27,500 bases of DNA from Theodoxus fluviatilis (taxonomy: Eukaryota; Mollusca; Gastropoda; Cycloneritida; Neritidae), in the NCBI GenBank assembly GCA_034096865.1, contig JAWQFJ010001194.1, positions 107,535 to 135,034 on the forward strand. Direction: 5' to 3'. Below the pieces are notes generated by a model. That model searched no databases and had not been told where the DNA came from. It worked only from the letters and a program-made list of their open reading frames with translations. Each line of letters opens with the position of its first letter. Position 1 is the first letter of the stretch. Below, piece after piece: positions 9,491 to 16,790 of this stretch. The position numbers and the translations under genes are program-made.

Positions 9491-9670
9491 ATGGCTTCTT
9501 CGTATGTTGAACGTCTACTAGCAGATGCAAAAAAGCGGTACTACGAGAAGATTATTGGCGTTGATGGGTTAGATCCGTATGAAATACCAAACAGTTCATG
9601 GTCTGTCGACAAAAACAAGTTGCCGGACATAAACCATGCCAGGATTGTACAATATTTTGTGCTGGGTCAT
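9491..9670 (+). pseudogene. exon-like coding fragment of an uncharacterised invertebrate protein family
   Basis: A clear ATG (acaatggct) opens a frame reading MASSYVERLLADAKKRYYEK, then LDPYEIP and KLPDINHARIVQYFVLG. I recall the pattern of DAKKRYYEK, DPY, LPD and IVxYLV from the first exon of a family of uncharacterised cnidarian and molluscan proteins that often continue with SWIM zinc-finger or YqaJ-like nuclease domains. That match is from memory. Coding resemblance ends at about 9670, where a tRNA-like SINE begins, so the piece is truncated or was carried as a fragment. The frame runs into the SINE and stops at 9722-9724. Confidence 0.4.
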
Positions 9671-9682
9671 ACCCGTTCTCCA

Positions 9683-9766
9683 CTGGCACATTTGGTAGAG
9701 CGTTGGACTCTTGGTCATGCGTGACCAGGTTCAATTCTGAGCTGAAACTTTTTTCTCTCTCTTTTT
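9683..9766 (+). mobile_element. tRNA-derived SINE head (split; continues at 10634)
   Basis: The sequence ttggtagagcgttggact resembles a tRNA D-arm/A-box region. It is followed by a B-box-like ggttcaattct and a T-rich run, as in Lys-tRNA-related SINE heads. The same order (gaccaggttcgattctg, T run, gagatgttgtgggttcgaac) is read on the minus strand at 17400-17480 without interruption. The TCAAGGTCA element therefore inserted inside this copy. Confidence 0.6.
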
Positions 9767-10633
9767 GACTCACATGCGAAGCAAAAGTGAGTCTATGTAC
9801 TGAGCCGTGTCGTCCGTCCGTCCGGGCGTCCGTCCGGGCGGGCGGGCGGGCGGGCGTCCGTAAAAAACTTAAACGTTGGATTTTTCTCGGAGACTATTAA
9901 GTCTATCAACACCAAATGTGGCATGATGGTGTATGATGACAAGGCCTCAAAAAACATACATAGTGACTTGACCTTGCTTCAAGGTCAAGGTCACAGGAGC
10001 CATAAATGTGGTCTCAAAAACAGTCATTTTTCACATTTTCCCAATTTTCTCCCACGTTATTGAGAATGGCGACCTCAGCTACAAGTGGTATATAGGTTAA
10101 AGCAAGCCCTATCTTTTGATACCAGTTTGGTTGACCTTGCTTCAAGGTCAAGGTCACAGGAGCTCTTCAAAGTTGGATTGTATACATATTTTGAAGTGAC
10201 CTTGACCCTGAACTATGGAAGATAACTGTTTCAAACTTAATAATTATGTGGGGCACATGTTATACTTTCATCATGAGACACATTTGGTCACATATCATCA
10301 AGGTCAAGGTCACTTTGACCCTTATGAAATGTGACCAAAATGGGGTAGTGAACCACTAAAAGTGACTATATCTCATGGTAGAAAGTGCCAATAAGCACCA
10401 TTGTGCTTCCTATGTCTTGAATTAAGAGCTTTGTGTTGCATGACCTTGGATGACCTTGACCTTGGGTCAAGGTCACATGTATTTTGGTAGGAAAAATGTG
10501 TAAAGCATTTCTTTGTGTATGATGTCAATGGTAGGTTTAGTTGTTTGACCTTGACCTTGAAGGTCACCTGAAGGTCAAGGTCATATGAAGGTCAAGGTCA
10601 AGCATGTGAGTCGTATGGGCTTTGCCCTTCTTG
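9767..10633 (+). mobile_element. mollusc-type non-autonomous element rich in TCAAGGTCA motifs
   Basis: It begins with a hairpin (GACTCAC at 9767-9773, GTGAGTC at 9787-9793), followed by a CCGTCCGTCC/GGGC-rich tract (9808-9860). It ends with GCATGTGAGTC (10602-10612), complementary to the start, then a small hairpin (GGGC-ttt-GCCC). About a dozen TCAAGGTCA or TGACCTTGA motifs lie between 9969 and 10601, often overlapping as TCAAGGTCAAGGTCA (for example 9979-9993, 10142-10156, 10298-10312). The terminal hairpin could indicate a Helitron-like element, but canonical TC and CTRR ends are not clear. Confidence 0.75.
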
Positions 10634-10793
10634 TTTTGAGAGGTTGTGGGTTCGAACCCGACCTGATTTTTTGTGTTTTTGTGTGTGTGTGGTTTTCCCC
10701 AGGCCCTCTTTTCTCGAGAGGTTGCGGGTTCAAACCTGATCTTTTTTTTTAATGCCAAAACCTGGAGGTTAGGCGCCGGCGGTTTTTATTATA
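10634..10793 (+). mobile_element. SINE remainder (family H, copy 1) with two B-box-like sites
   Basis: GGTTCGAACCC (10649-10659) and gggttcaaacc (about 10726) match the Pol III B-box. The copy ends with gccaaaacctggaggtt and gcgccggcggtttttatt, the same terminus as at 11740-11778 and, reversed, 17266-17307. It is the 3' continuation of the head at 9683-9766. Confidence 0.65.
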
Positions 10794-10807
10794 AGAATAT
10801 AGTCTTT

Positions 10808-10991
10808 GGTTTCGTACCCTGAACGTTTCGTACCTTGTCGTTTCGTACTCTAGGGTTAGGATTAGAGTTAGGGTGCTAGGGTTAGAGTTAGGGTTTGGGT
10901 TAGGGTAGAAAAGGTACAAATCGACTAAATGAGGTACACAACGACCAGGGTACGAAACCTCCAGGGTACGAAATGTCCAGGGTACGAAACG
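10808..10991. repeat. inverted TTTCGTACC array around a telomere-like TTAGGG core
   Basis: Three TTTCGTACY units (10809-10850) face three inverted units GGTACGAAA (10949-10990). Between them lies about 55 bp of TTAGGG-like sequence (ctagggttaggattagag and onward, about 10850-10906). The overall form is a small palindromic element. The core is degenerate and short, so it is not a chromosome end. Confidence 0.8.
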
Positions 10992-11059
10992 TCATGTATT
11001 CGCTTGGTTGCAGGGGATGTGCGTACGGGTTCGAATCTGCACAGAAGCTTCTTTTTTTT

Positions 11060-11571
11060 GGGTAGGGGCCGCTATTGCGGAGGGCAGCTATTGCGGGATT
11101 TCTTTTGTAACAAAAGTTCTTTGGCCATTTTGATTCTTTTGTCCTAAAACGCCAAAAAAAAAAAAATATTTGTTACTTTTTTTGGAAAAACTTTTTTCGG
11201 GTTTTATCAATAACGGGTGAAGCTTTTTATTCTATATCCATCCCACGTTTGACTCTCAACGGGTGGTCCCTACGCCCTAACTCCAGGGCCCGACGCTGAT
11301 GTTGGACACAAACGTGACAAAAAGTAACGCGTCCGGGTTTAGGTGAAACTCCCCGGACAGGCTAAGCCAGTCAGGCGGGGTGGCGGGTGCGGCCTAGGCT
11401 GAGCGCTATCGGTAAAACCCGAAAACATTTCTAAGTTTTTTTCCAAAAAAGTAACAAATATTTTTTTTTTTTTAAGGCGTTTTAGGACAAAAGAATCACA
11501 ATGGCCAAAGAACTTTTGTTACAAAAAACAATCCCGCAATAGCGGCCCTCCGCAATAGAGAGCCGACCCCC
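11060..11571. mobile_element. fold-back MITE with about 150-bp TIRs (GCTATTGCGG...)
   Basis: The left arm (11060-11206) and right arm (about 11424-11571) are inverted copies. Shared strings include gctattgcggagggc, ttgtaacaaaagttctttgg, ttttgtcctaaaacgcc and atatttgttact. The interior contains repeat G (11215-11354), and 11325-11420 resembles 12893-12985 of the nearby 12483-13092 element, so the two families share a core. The flanks are T runs (11052-11059 and 11572-11578), which could be a target duplication but are too simple to prove it. Confidence 0.8.
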
Positions 11572-11631
11572 TTTTTTTAAATGTGTGTATGGTATTCTAG
11601 ATAGAGAGAGCCACCCCACCCGTTTTTGTAC

Positions 11632-11778
11632 ACGTGAGAGGTTGCCGGTTCGAACCTTACTTTTTTCCCCCCTCTTTTCTGGAGAGGTTGCAGGTTCGAA
11701 CCCGATCTTTTTGTTGTTGTTGTTTTGTGTGTGTTTTTTTTAATGCCAAAACCTGGAGGTTCAGCGCCAGCGGTTTTT
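11632..11778 (+). mobile_element. SINE-like repeat family H, copy 2
   Basis: Two B-box-like sites, GGTTCGAACCT (11647-11657) and GGTTCGAACCC (11693-11703), are each followed by T-rich runs. The copy then has gccaaaacctggaggttcag and cgccagcggtttttatt. It abuts repeat A copy 2 directly. Confidence 0.7.
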
Positions 11779-12081
11779 ATTCAGATTCAACTGTGCATTC
11801 AAACTACCTTGGAAGATCTAAATGGAAGCTTGTAGGTCAAGCTTTAATCACGTGGTGTGCTCCCGTCTGTTGCTGCCGCAGGTTTTCAGTGCTTCTGACA
11901 CTTAACTCGTATAACTGGGTGAAAGGAAGTTCCCGCATGCTGAGGTCTGCAATAAAATTTATTTGTATCTATGCTCTCCCTTTGATCGCTCTTCAAGCTT
12001 TCCTGTGCCTACGTCAAAGATTATAGGTAACCTATAATCTTTGCCTACGTGCCGCACATAATTTCTCTTGCGGAATATAGT
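11779..12081 (+). repeat. dispersed repeat A, copy 2 (about 300 bp)
   Basis: Starts attcagattcaactgtgc and ends near cttgcggaatata. Copy 1 (6897-6983) matches its left part. A reverse copy, split by a hAT-like element, matches the remainder (24262-24313 and 20804-20979). The 29-bp palindrome at 12015-12043 lies inside it. The class is unknown. Confidence 0.8.
12015..12043. mobile_element. 29-bp perfect palindrome with 7-bp flanking direct repeats
   Basis: Arms CAAAGATTATAGGT and ACCTATAATCTTTG surround a single A. CCTACGT lies immediately on both sides (12008-12014 and 12044-12050), as in a target duplication. The same arms flank the LINE at 24860-26260 with another 7-bp pair. See the findings for alternatives. 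Confidence 0.6.
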
Positions 12082-12482
12082 TCCATTTTTTTGTTTTATT
12101 CTAAAGTTCCTTGTGGATTCTTTATACTGATTTGTGCATTCGTATTTCTACGGACGCAACGTAGTTTTTAATCTTTGATTCTACGAAATCTTCAAAGCGC
12201 TGTTGTGAGCAGCATATTGATTTTGTATGCGTACGCTTGGCGCTACTTACAACGCGCGACATTAATAACGATCATTCAGCCATCTTGTCAACCTGAAGGA
12301 AAACCGATGACACTTTTCGCTGCTATCTTGCCATTTCAAGGCCAACGAGGTATGGCAGTTCTTAACTTTTAGCTTGACACCTTTTTTTGGTTTCTGCGTT
12401 CATTCGCAACAGTGCAAGACCATGAACCTTTGGCTTTGCTTGCTGAGATTTTAGCACATAAAAATGACATATTATTAGTAGG
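12082..12482. other. no recognisable gene
   Basis: Mixed composition with no family resemblance in any frame. The target sequence ATTAGTAGG at 12474-12482 belongs to the next element. Confidence 0.5.
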
Positions 12483-13092
12483 GCTGAAACGGTCGTTATC
12501 GGCAACATTTCCGGACACTGTACCTGAGGTACTCTGTCCAATCTCAGTTTGAAATCTCGGCATTTGAACGAGAACAAGACCGCAGCCGCCACTCCGCCTG
12601 ACTGACTTCGCACGCCCGGGGAGTTATACTAAGATCCGACCGTGTTAATAAATCTGCATTTTGTGACAAACGTCTTGCTCGGCGGTACTGTACTCTGTGC
12701 ACCTTAACGGTCCGCGTCTTTCGGGTGTAATCTTAAGCTAAACGACGTTTATTGGCGCTGCTGAAATGGTCGAAGTCGGAAACATTCGGAACGTCGTTTA
12801 GCTTAAGATTACACCCGAATCAAGTGGACCGTTAAGGTGCATGGAGTACAGTACCGCCGAGCAAGACGTTTGTCACCAAATGCAGATTTATTAACGCGTC
12901 CGGATCTTAGCATAACTCCCCGGGCGTGCAAAGTCAGTCAGGCGGAGTGGCTGGTGCGGTCTGAGCTGAGCGCTATCATCGGTATATCACGTGACTGTAA
13001 GGACGAGATTTCAAACTGAGGTACTCGGTCCAATCGGACAGAGTACCTCAGGTACAGTGTCCGGAAATGTTGCCGATAACGACCATTTCAGC
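12483..13092. mobile_element. 610-bp fold-back MITE with about 270-300-bp TIRs and perfect 9-bp target duplication
   Basis: The left arm (12483-12749) and right arm (12790-13092) are inverted copies separated by a 40-bp spacer. The termini are gctgaaacggtcgttatcgg and its near-complement ending ccatttcagc. ATTAGTAGG stands on both sides (12474-12482 and 13093-13101). A 9-bp duplication with long TIRs is the hallmark of Mutator-like elements. The arms differ mainly in one internal block of about 30 bp and an extra hairpin (about 13018-13051) in the right arm. The spacer holds another degraded terminus (ctgaaatggtcgaag). No transposase is encoded. Confidence 0.9.
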
Positions 13093-13101
13093 ATTAGTAG
13101 G

Positions 13102-13650
13102 TGGTCAAATGGGTATGACCCTTTTACAGTTTTGGGATACAGAGCCAAGTCTAAATGAATGTTGATTTGCATGCTAGTGTTTCAACCAATATTTGAATTT
13201 CTTTGTTGAATGAATCTCTGCTAGTTTAAACGCAGTATTGGAATGAGGGTTTGACTAAGAGTTTGTGTTAATCTTCTTTCAGTTGTAAGATAGTTTAGTG
13301 TGGAACAGGTGCAAGCGTCATCAAGAATTTGACTTCATTAACTTCGTGATGTGTGGTAATTTCACGGCCACTAAACTAAACGAACACTTTACTAGCAGTG
13401 ATTCCTTAGTATTTTTTCTTTTAGGTTTTCAGAAACGTAGATGGAAAAACAAAAGACATTCTCTTTATAGTTTATAAATATTCATGGACAAGGGTTGTAT
13501 TATTCCGTATAATGTCCCCACCCCCCACCCACCCCACCCCAGTTTTTACTGCTCTGTTCGGATATGAAGACAATCCGTTAAAGAAAAGCGACTTCTATCT
13601 AAACAACCGTCTTTGCGTTGAATGACTTGGAGCAAGAGGCAGCGGCACCG
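13102..13650. other. no recognisable gene; C-rich tract at about 13516-13540
   Basis: No coding or repeat feature is recognised except ccccaccccccacccacccc and its continuation, which could form a G-quadruplex on the minus strand. Confidence 0.5.
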
Positions 13651-13986
13651 TCTCTCCTGGTGTGTATTGCTGCTTGGGTAGTTGGGACCACCCATAGATG
13701 AGGATGGATGGATAGATAAATGAATGAATAAATGGACATAAGCTCTACGGTCTACAGCCGCTGTAGGCTAGGTAAGACTATTGACTACAAATCACAAGAG
13801 ATGGAGTAATGTCATGTTTCCTTTTCCCCAGGTATTCATCTTTTACAAACCATATAGGAAGATGCGGTGGGTCTTTTACTTATGTCCATGGGGTTGAATG
13901 GATGGATGGATGAATACTTGGATAGATGCATGGATGGGCCTCAATAAGGTGTATCAGCCTTTGATGGACCAAGTAAGGCAGTCAAG
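13651..13986 (+). repeat. dispersed repeat B, copy 2
   Basis: Direct-orientation relative of 6984-7323, with the same sharp ends. It lies just upstream of the zinc-finger gene block, which begins at its right edge. Confidence 0.9.
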
Positions 13987-14521
13987 TCCCCATATCAAGG
14001 TGGTTGGAATATGGACAAAGAAGGCTCCATTTTGCTAGTTGTTTGCCTTTTTCTTTTTAAGGAGAAGTGTCATGTATTGGTGTGTTGTGTTTCAGTAGGA
14101 GTGCTTTCCCCTGACTACCTGGCCTAGTGCAGGTGGCAGGCTGCACGGACAGGAGCCTCTTGCCTCCACCCTTGGTGTGCACATGTGTGCAGTGACAGCC
14201 CCCTAGTGGACTGCAAGTGTCCTGGCCTTGCCTGTGCAGAGACAGCCCTCCTTGGCCGGACTGGGGACAAGCCAAGGCCTGCAGGAGTGGAAGGAAGGCC
14301 TGGCCACAGTGTGGCTGTGCTGGACAAGCCCTGTGACTGAGTGCAGTTGGAGGAGGTGTCCTTGAGCTGAGTGACCTTGGCAGAACAGACATCTGTTTGA
14401 CTTTGAAACTGGTGACAGTGTATTTGTGTGTTTGTTTGCAAAGGAGCAGTTCATTGGTGATGTATTGTGTGTCTAGAATGCTGATGACCAGGAGAGTGTG
14501 ATTGGCTACCTTGTTTTACAG
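13987..14521 (+). promoter_or_regulatory. putative 5' region of the zinc-finger gene, with splice acceptor at 14520-14521
   Basis: The segment is CpG-poor (about two CpGs in 14090-14500), unlike the surrounding repeats but like the downstream ORF. A polypyrimidine-type acceptor, taccttgttttacag (14507-14521), lies 61 bp before the ORF's first ATG. This suggests an intron in the 5' untranslated region with the coding exon starting at 14522. No TATA box or donor could be assigned with confidence. Confidence 0.4.
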
Positions 14522-14582
14522 CAGAGAGACTGTGTCACTTGTGATAGTAAGAGAGAGGTGTTTTAGCAACAGTGACAAGAGC

Positions 14583-16130
14583 ATGGAGGAAAACATTGAC
14601 TGGCTGTTTGATGACCCACTTCCATGTGTGGACATGTCAGCTTCTGACCATCACTTGAAGACTGAAGTGAAGTGTGAGTCAGGTTTTGAGGACCAGCTGC
14701 TTGATGGGACTGGTGTGAAAGCAGAGAGCACTGTGAAGGAAGAAGTGCTAGTGAAAGTGGAGAGAGAAGACAAGGCAAGTGTGAAGCAGTGCTTGTGTTT
14801 GTCAGCCCCTGATGGCTGTGGTGCATGTGTCTTGAAGAGTGAAAGGGCTGAGGGAAGCAGTGAGGGTGACTCTGCTGGGCTGGAGGGTGAGGAGTACAAG
14901 AGAAGTATACAAGGCAAATGCAGTCTGCTGCCATACATGGTTTTGAAAAGTGTGCCTGAGACTGGCTTTGGAGGTGTTGGTTCCTTGGGGCTTGCACAGG
15001 GAGAGCAGTGCATGGAAGGGGTGTGTGTGTGTCAGCAGGAGCAAGCAGTGGACAGGTCAGGAAGTTGTGGGATGTGTGCTTGGTGCCCACTGGTGAAGGT
15101 AGAGGGAGGAGGTGTGTGTGGGAGAGAGGAGGAAGAGAGAAGGGATGAAGGATTGATATGCATGGTGCAGCCCCATGTTTCCATGGAGAATTGCAAGATG
15201 GAGGTGAAGCCTGAGTCTTGTGTGGAGACAGGTGTGGAAAGGCTGGGTGAAGGACAGATGCAGGATGGAGAGGGAGATGTGCATTTGCAGGCCAGGGCTG
15301 AGTCCAGTGTGGCCACAGGTGGCAGGTGGTCAGAGTGTGCTGCCCAGTTGTCAGAGGGCAGCTCAGCCCCTGTGGCAAGCAACAGCAGCAGCAGCCCTGC
15401 AGTGTCAGAGCCAAGGCCCTGTGTGTCCAGTCAGGAGACTGCAGAGTTGTCTCCCCTGGAGAAAAGGCACTGTAGTCCTCCCAGGCAGAAGCAGTGTAGA
15501 AAGAAAGGCCGAGTGCAGAGTGCTAGTAGTGTTGTCCATCAAGAAGCCAGGGAAGTTTCAAGTCCCCATTCCAATGTGAAGACAGTTCATGAAGGTTTGA
15601 GGAAACATGCTTGTCCCCATTGTCCTTACAGAGCTGGTCAGAAAGGCAACCTGCAAACACACATTGACACTGTCCATGAAGGTTTAAGGAAATATCCATG
15701 TCCCCACTGTCAGTACAGAGCTGGTCAGAAAGGCAACCTGCAAACACACATAGACACTGTCCATGAAGGTTTAAGGAAATATCCATGTCCCCATTGTCCA
15801 TTCAGAGCTGGTCAGAAATGCAACCTGCAAACACACATTGACACTGTCCATGAAGGTTTAAGGAAATATCCATGTCCCCACTGTCAGTACAGAGCTGGTT
15901 TGAAATGCAACCTGGAAAGACACATAGACACTGTCCATGAAGGTTTAAGGAAGTACCCATGTCCCCACTGTCAGTACAGAGCTGGTGAGAAAGGCACCCT
16001 GCAAAAACACATTGACACTGTCCATGAAGGTTTAAGGAAATATCCATGTCCCCAATGTCAGTACAGAGCTGGTGAGAAAGACACCCTGCAAATTCACATA
16101 GACATTTCCCATGAAGGTTTAAGGAAGTAG
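14583..16130 (+). CDS. C2H2 zinc-finger protein, six fingers, 515 residues
   Basis: Probable nuclear DNA-binding protein. The first in-frame ATG (gagcATGG) gives MEENIDWLFDDPLPC; earlier in-frame codons (from 14502) lack an ATG and cross a likely splice acceptor. Residues 1-340 look disordered, acidic and Cys/Ser-rich, with eight sumoylation-type motifs (LKTE, VKCE, VKAE, VKEE and VKVE within residues 25-60; LKSE, VKVE and VKPE later). Six fingers follow at about residues 344-365, 373-394, 402-423, 431-452, 460-481 and 489-510. Each is C-x2-C-x12-H-x4-H with an EGLRKYP linker, not TGEKP. The usual Phe position is Ala (PYRAG), with Tyr or Phe two residues earlier. Predicted contact residues (-1,2,3,6) are QGNT, QGNT, QCNT, LCNR, EGTK, EDTI. 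The 87-bp units are nearly identical, so they duplicated recently. The stop sits where a seventh finger would begin. Confidence 0.85.
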   Translation: MEENIDWLFDDPLPCVDMSASDHHLKTEVKCESGFEDQLLDGTGVKAESTVKEEVLVKVEREDKASVKQCLCLSAPDGCGACVLKSERAEGSSEGDSAGLEGEEYKRSIQGKCSLLPYMVLKSVPETGFGGVGSLGLAQGEQCMEGVCVCQQEQAVDRSGSCGMCAWCPLVKVEGGGVCGREEEERRDEGLICMVQPHVSMENCKMEVKPESCVETGVERLGEGQMQDGEGDVHLQARAESSVATGGRWSECAAQLSEGSSAPVASNSSSSPAVSEPRPCVSSQETAELSPLEKRHCSPPRQKQCRKKGRVQSASSVVHQEAREVSSPHSNVKTVHEGLRKHACPHCPYRAGQKGNLQTHIDTVHEGLRKYPCPHCQYRAGQKGNLQTHIDTVHEGLRKYPCPHCPFRAGQKCNLQTHIDTVHEGLRKYPCPHCQYRAGLKCNLERHIDTVHEGLRKYPCPHCQYRAGEKGTLQKHIDTVHEGLRKYPCPQCQYRAGEKDTLQIHIDISHEGLRK

Positions 16131-16246
16131 CAATGTTCCCATTGTCAGTATAGAACTAGTAAGAAAAGCCAACTGCAAAAAGAGGAACACCACTCATGAC
16201 AGTTTGAGGAAGTAGTAGTGTCCCAAATGTGGGAGTAGAGCTGGTA
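16131..16246 (+). pseudogene. two decayed C2H2 fingers beyond the stop codon
   Basis: Directly after the TAG the same frame reads QCSHCQYRTSKKSQLQK, then EEHHS and TGA, a recognisable seventh finger that has lost part of its His pair. Further on, SLRK, two stops and CPKCGSRAGN mark an eighth. The first stop (aag tag caa tgt) corresponds to aag tac cca tgt in other units, so TAC to TAG is the simplest explanation for the shortened array. Confidence 0.8.
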
Positions 16247-16790
16247 ATGCAACCGTCATCTGCAGCAGAGGCAGCGGAAGGGGCGAAGAGGACTAAATAC
16301 CGCATCCTGGCCGAACGACACCGCTTTGAGCCCCTCGCCTTCGAGACCACCGGAGTCTTCGGACCATCAACACTCAAGACCATCGAGGAAATTGGACGAA
16401 GACTGAAGGGAGAGACGGGCGAGCCACGGGAGACCATGTGGCTCAAACAACGAATCGGGATGGCTATCCTCCGAGGCAATGCCTTCTGTGTCCTTGCCTC
16501 ATCCAGATCGCGAGATGACTGCGGAGAGAGACTGCGGGTTCCACAGGCCTAGGGCCAGTGACCACCGCACTTTTCACAGTGTAACTGCTCCACACTGTTC
16601 GTGTTTATTTATTCGGTCATCTGCAACACGACGGCTGCCCTGTGATCCCAGAACTCTTTGACAGAACCCTTTCTAGCGTTCCTTTCGCCATTCGACTGCT
16701 GCTCAAACTTTCGATTGTACGCGTTTCGACTGCAGCTCAAACTTTGATTGTACGCGTTTTCGGTGTTATAACCCTTTATAAGAAGAAGAA
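16247..16790 (+). pseudogene. 5'-truncated LINE: C-terminal tail of a retrotransposon polyprotein plus 3' UTR
   Basis: An open frame ending at 16552 reads AERHRFEPLAFETTGVFGPS, then IEEIGRRLKGETGEPRET and LKQRIGMAILRGNAFCVLAS. I recognise the pattern ET-G-xxGP, IG-R, TGEPR-T, QR-S/G-AI-RGNA from the extreme C-terminus of non-LTR retrotransposon RT polyproteins common in invertebrates. This is from memory. No RT core is present. CpG content jumps relative to the gene upstream, marking the boundary. The 3' region has a two-copy tandem unit (gctcaaactttcgattgtac, 16691-16760) and a tail-like ataagaagaagaaac near 16780. Homology with the finger units ends at about 16246, so the insertion point is there. 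Confidence 0.6.

Noticed and set aside
10850..10906. Telomere
   Set aside because: The TTAGGG-like units are degenerate, only about 55 bp long and lie within a small palindromic element.
14563..15414. 283-codon minus-strand frame opposite the zinc-finger ORF
   Set aside because: It is a shadow of the CpG-poor, TG-rich sense coding sequence, with a His/Pro/Ser/Leu-rich low-complexity product.
15523..16047. Minus-strand repeated frames (MDISLNLHGQCQCVFAG units)
   Set aside because: Antisense reading of the tandem 87-bp finger units.
14583..16552. Zinc-finger to LINE-tail fusion protein
   Set aside because: Several stops lie between the finger array and the LINE frame, and the CpG content changes abruptly at the boundary.
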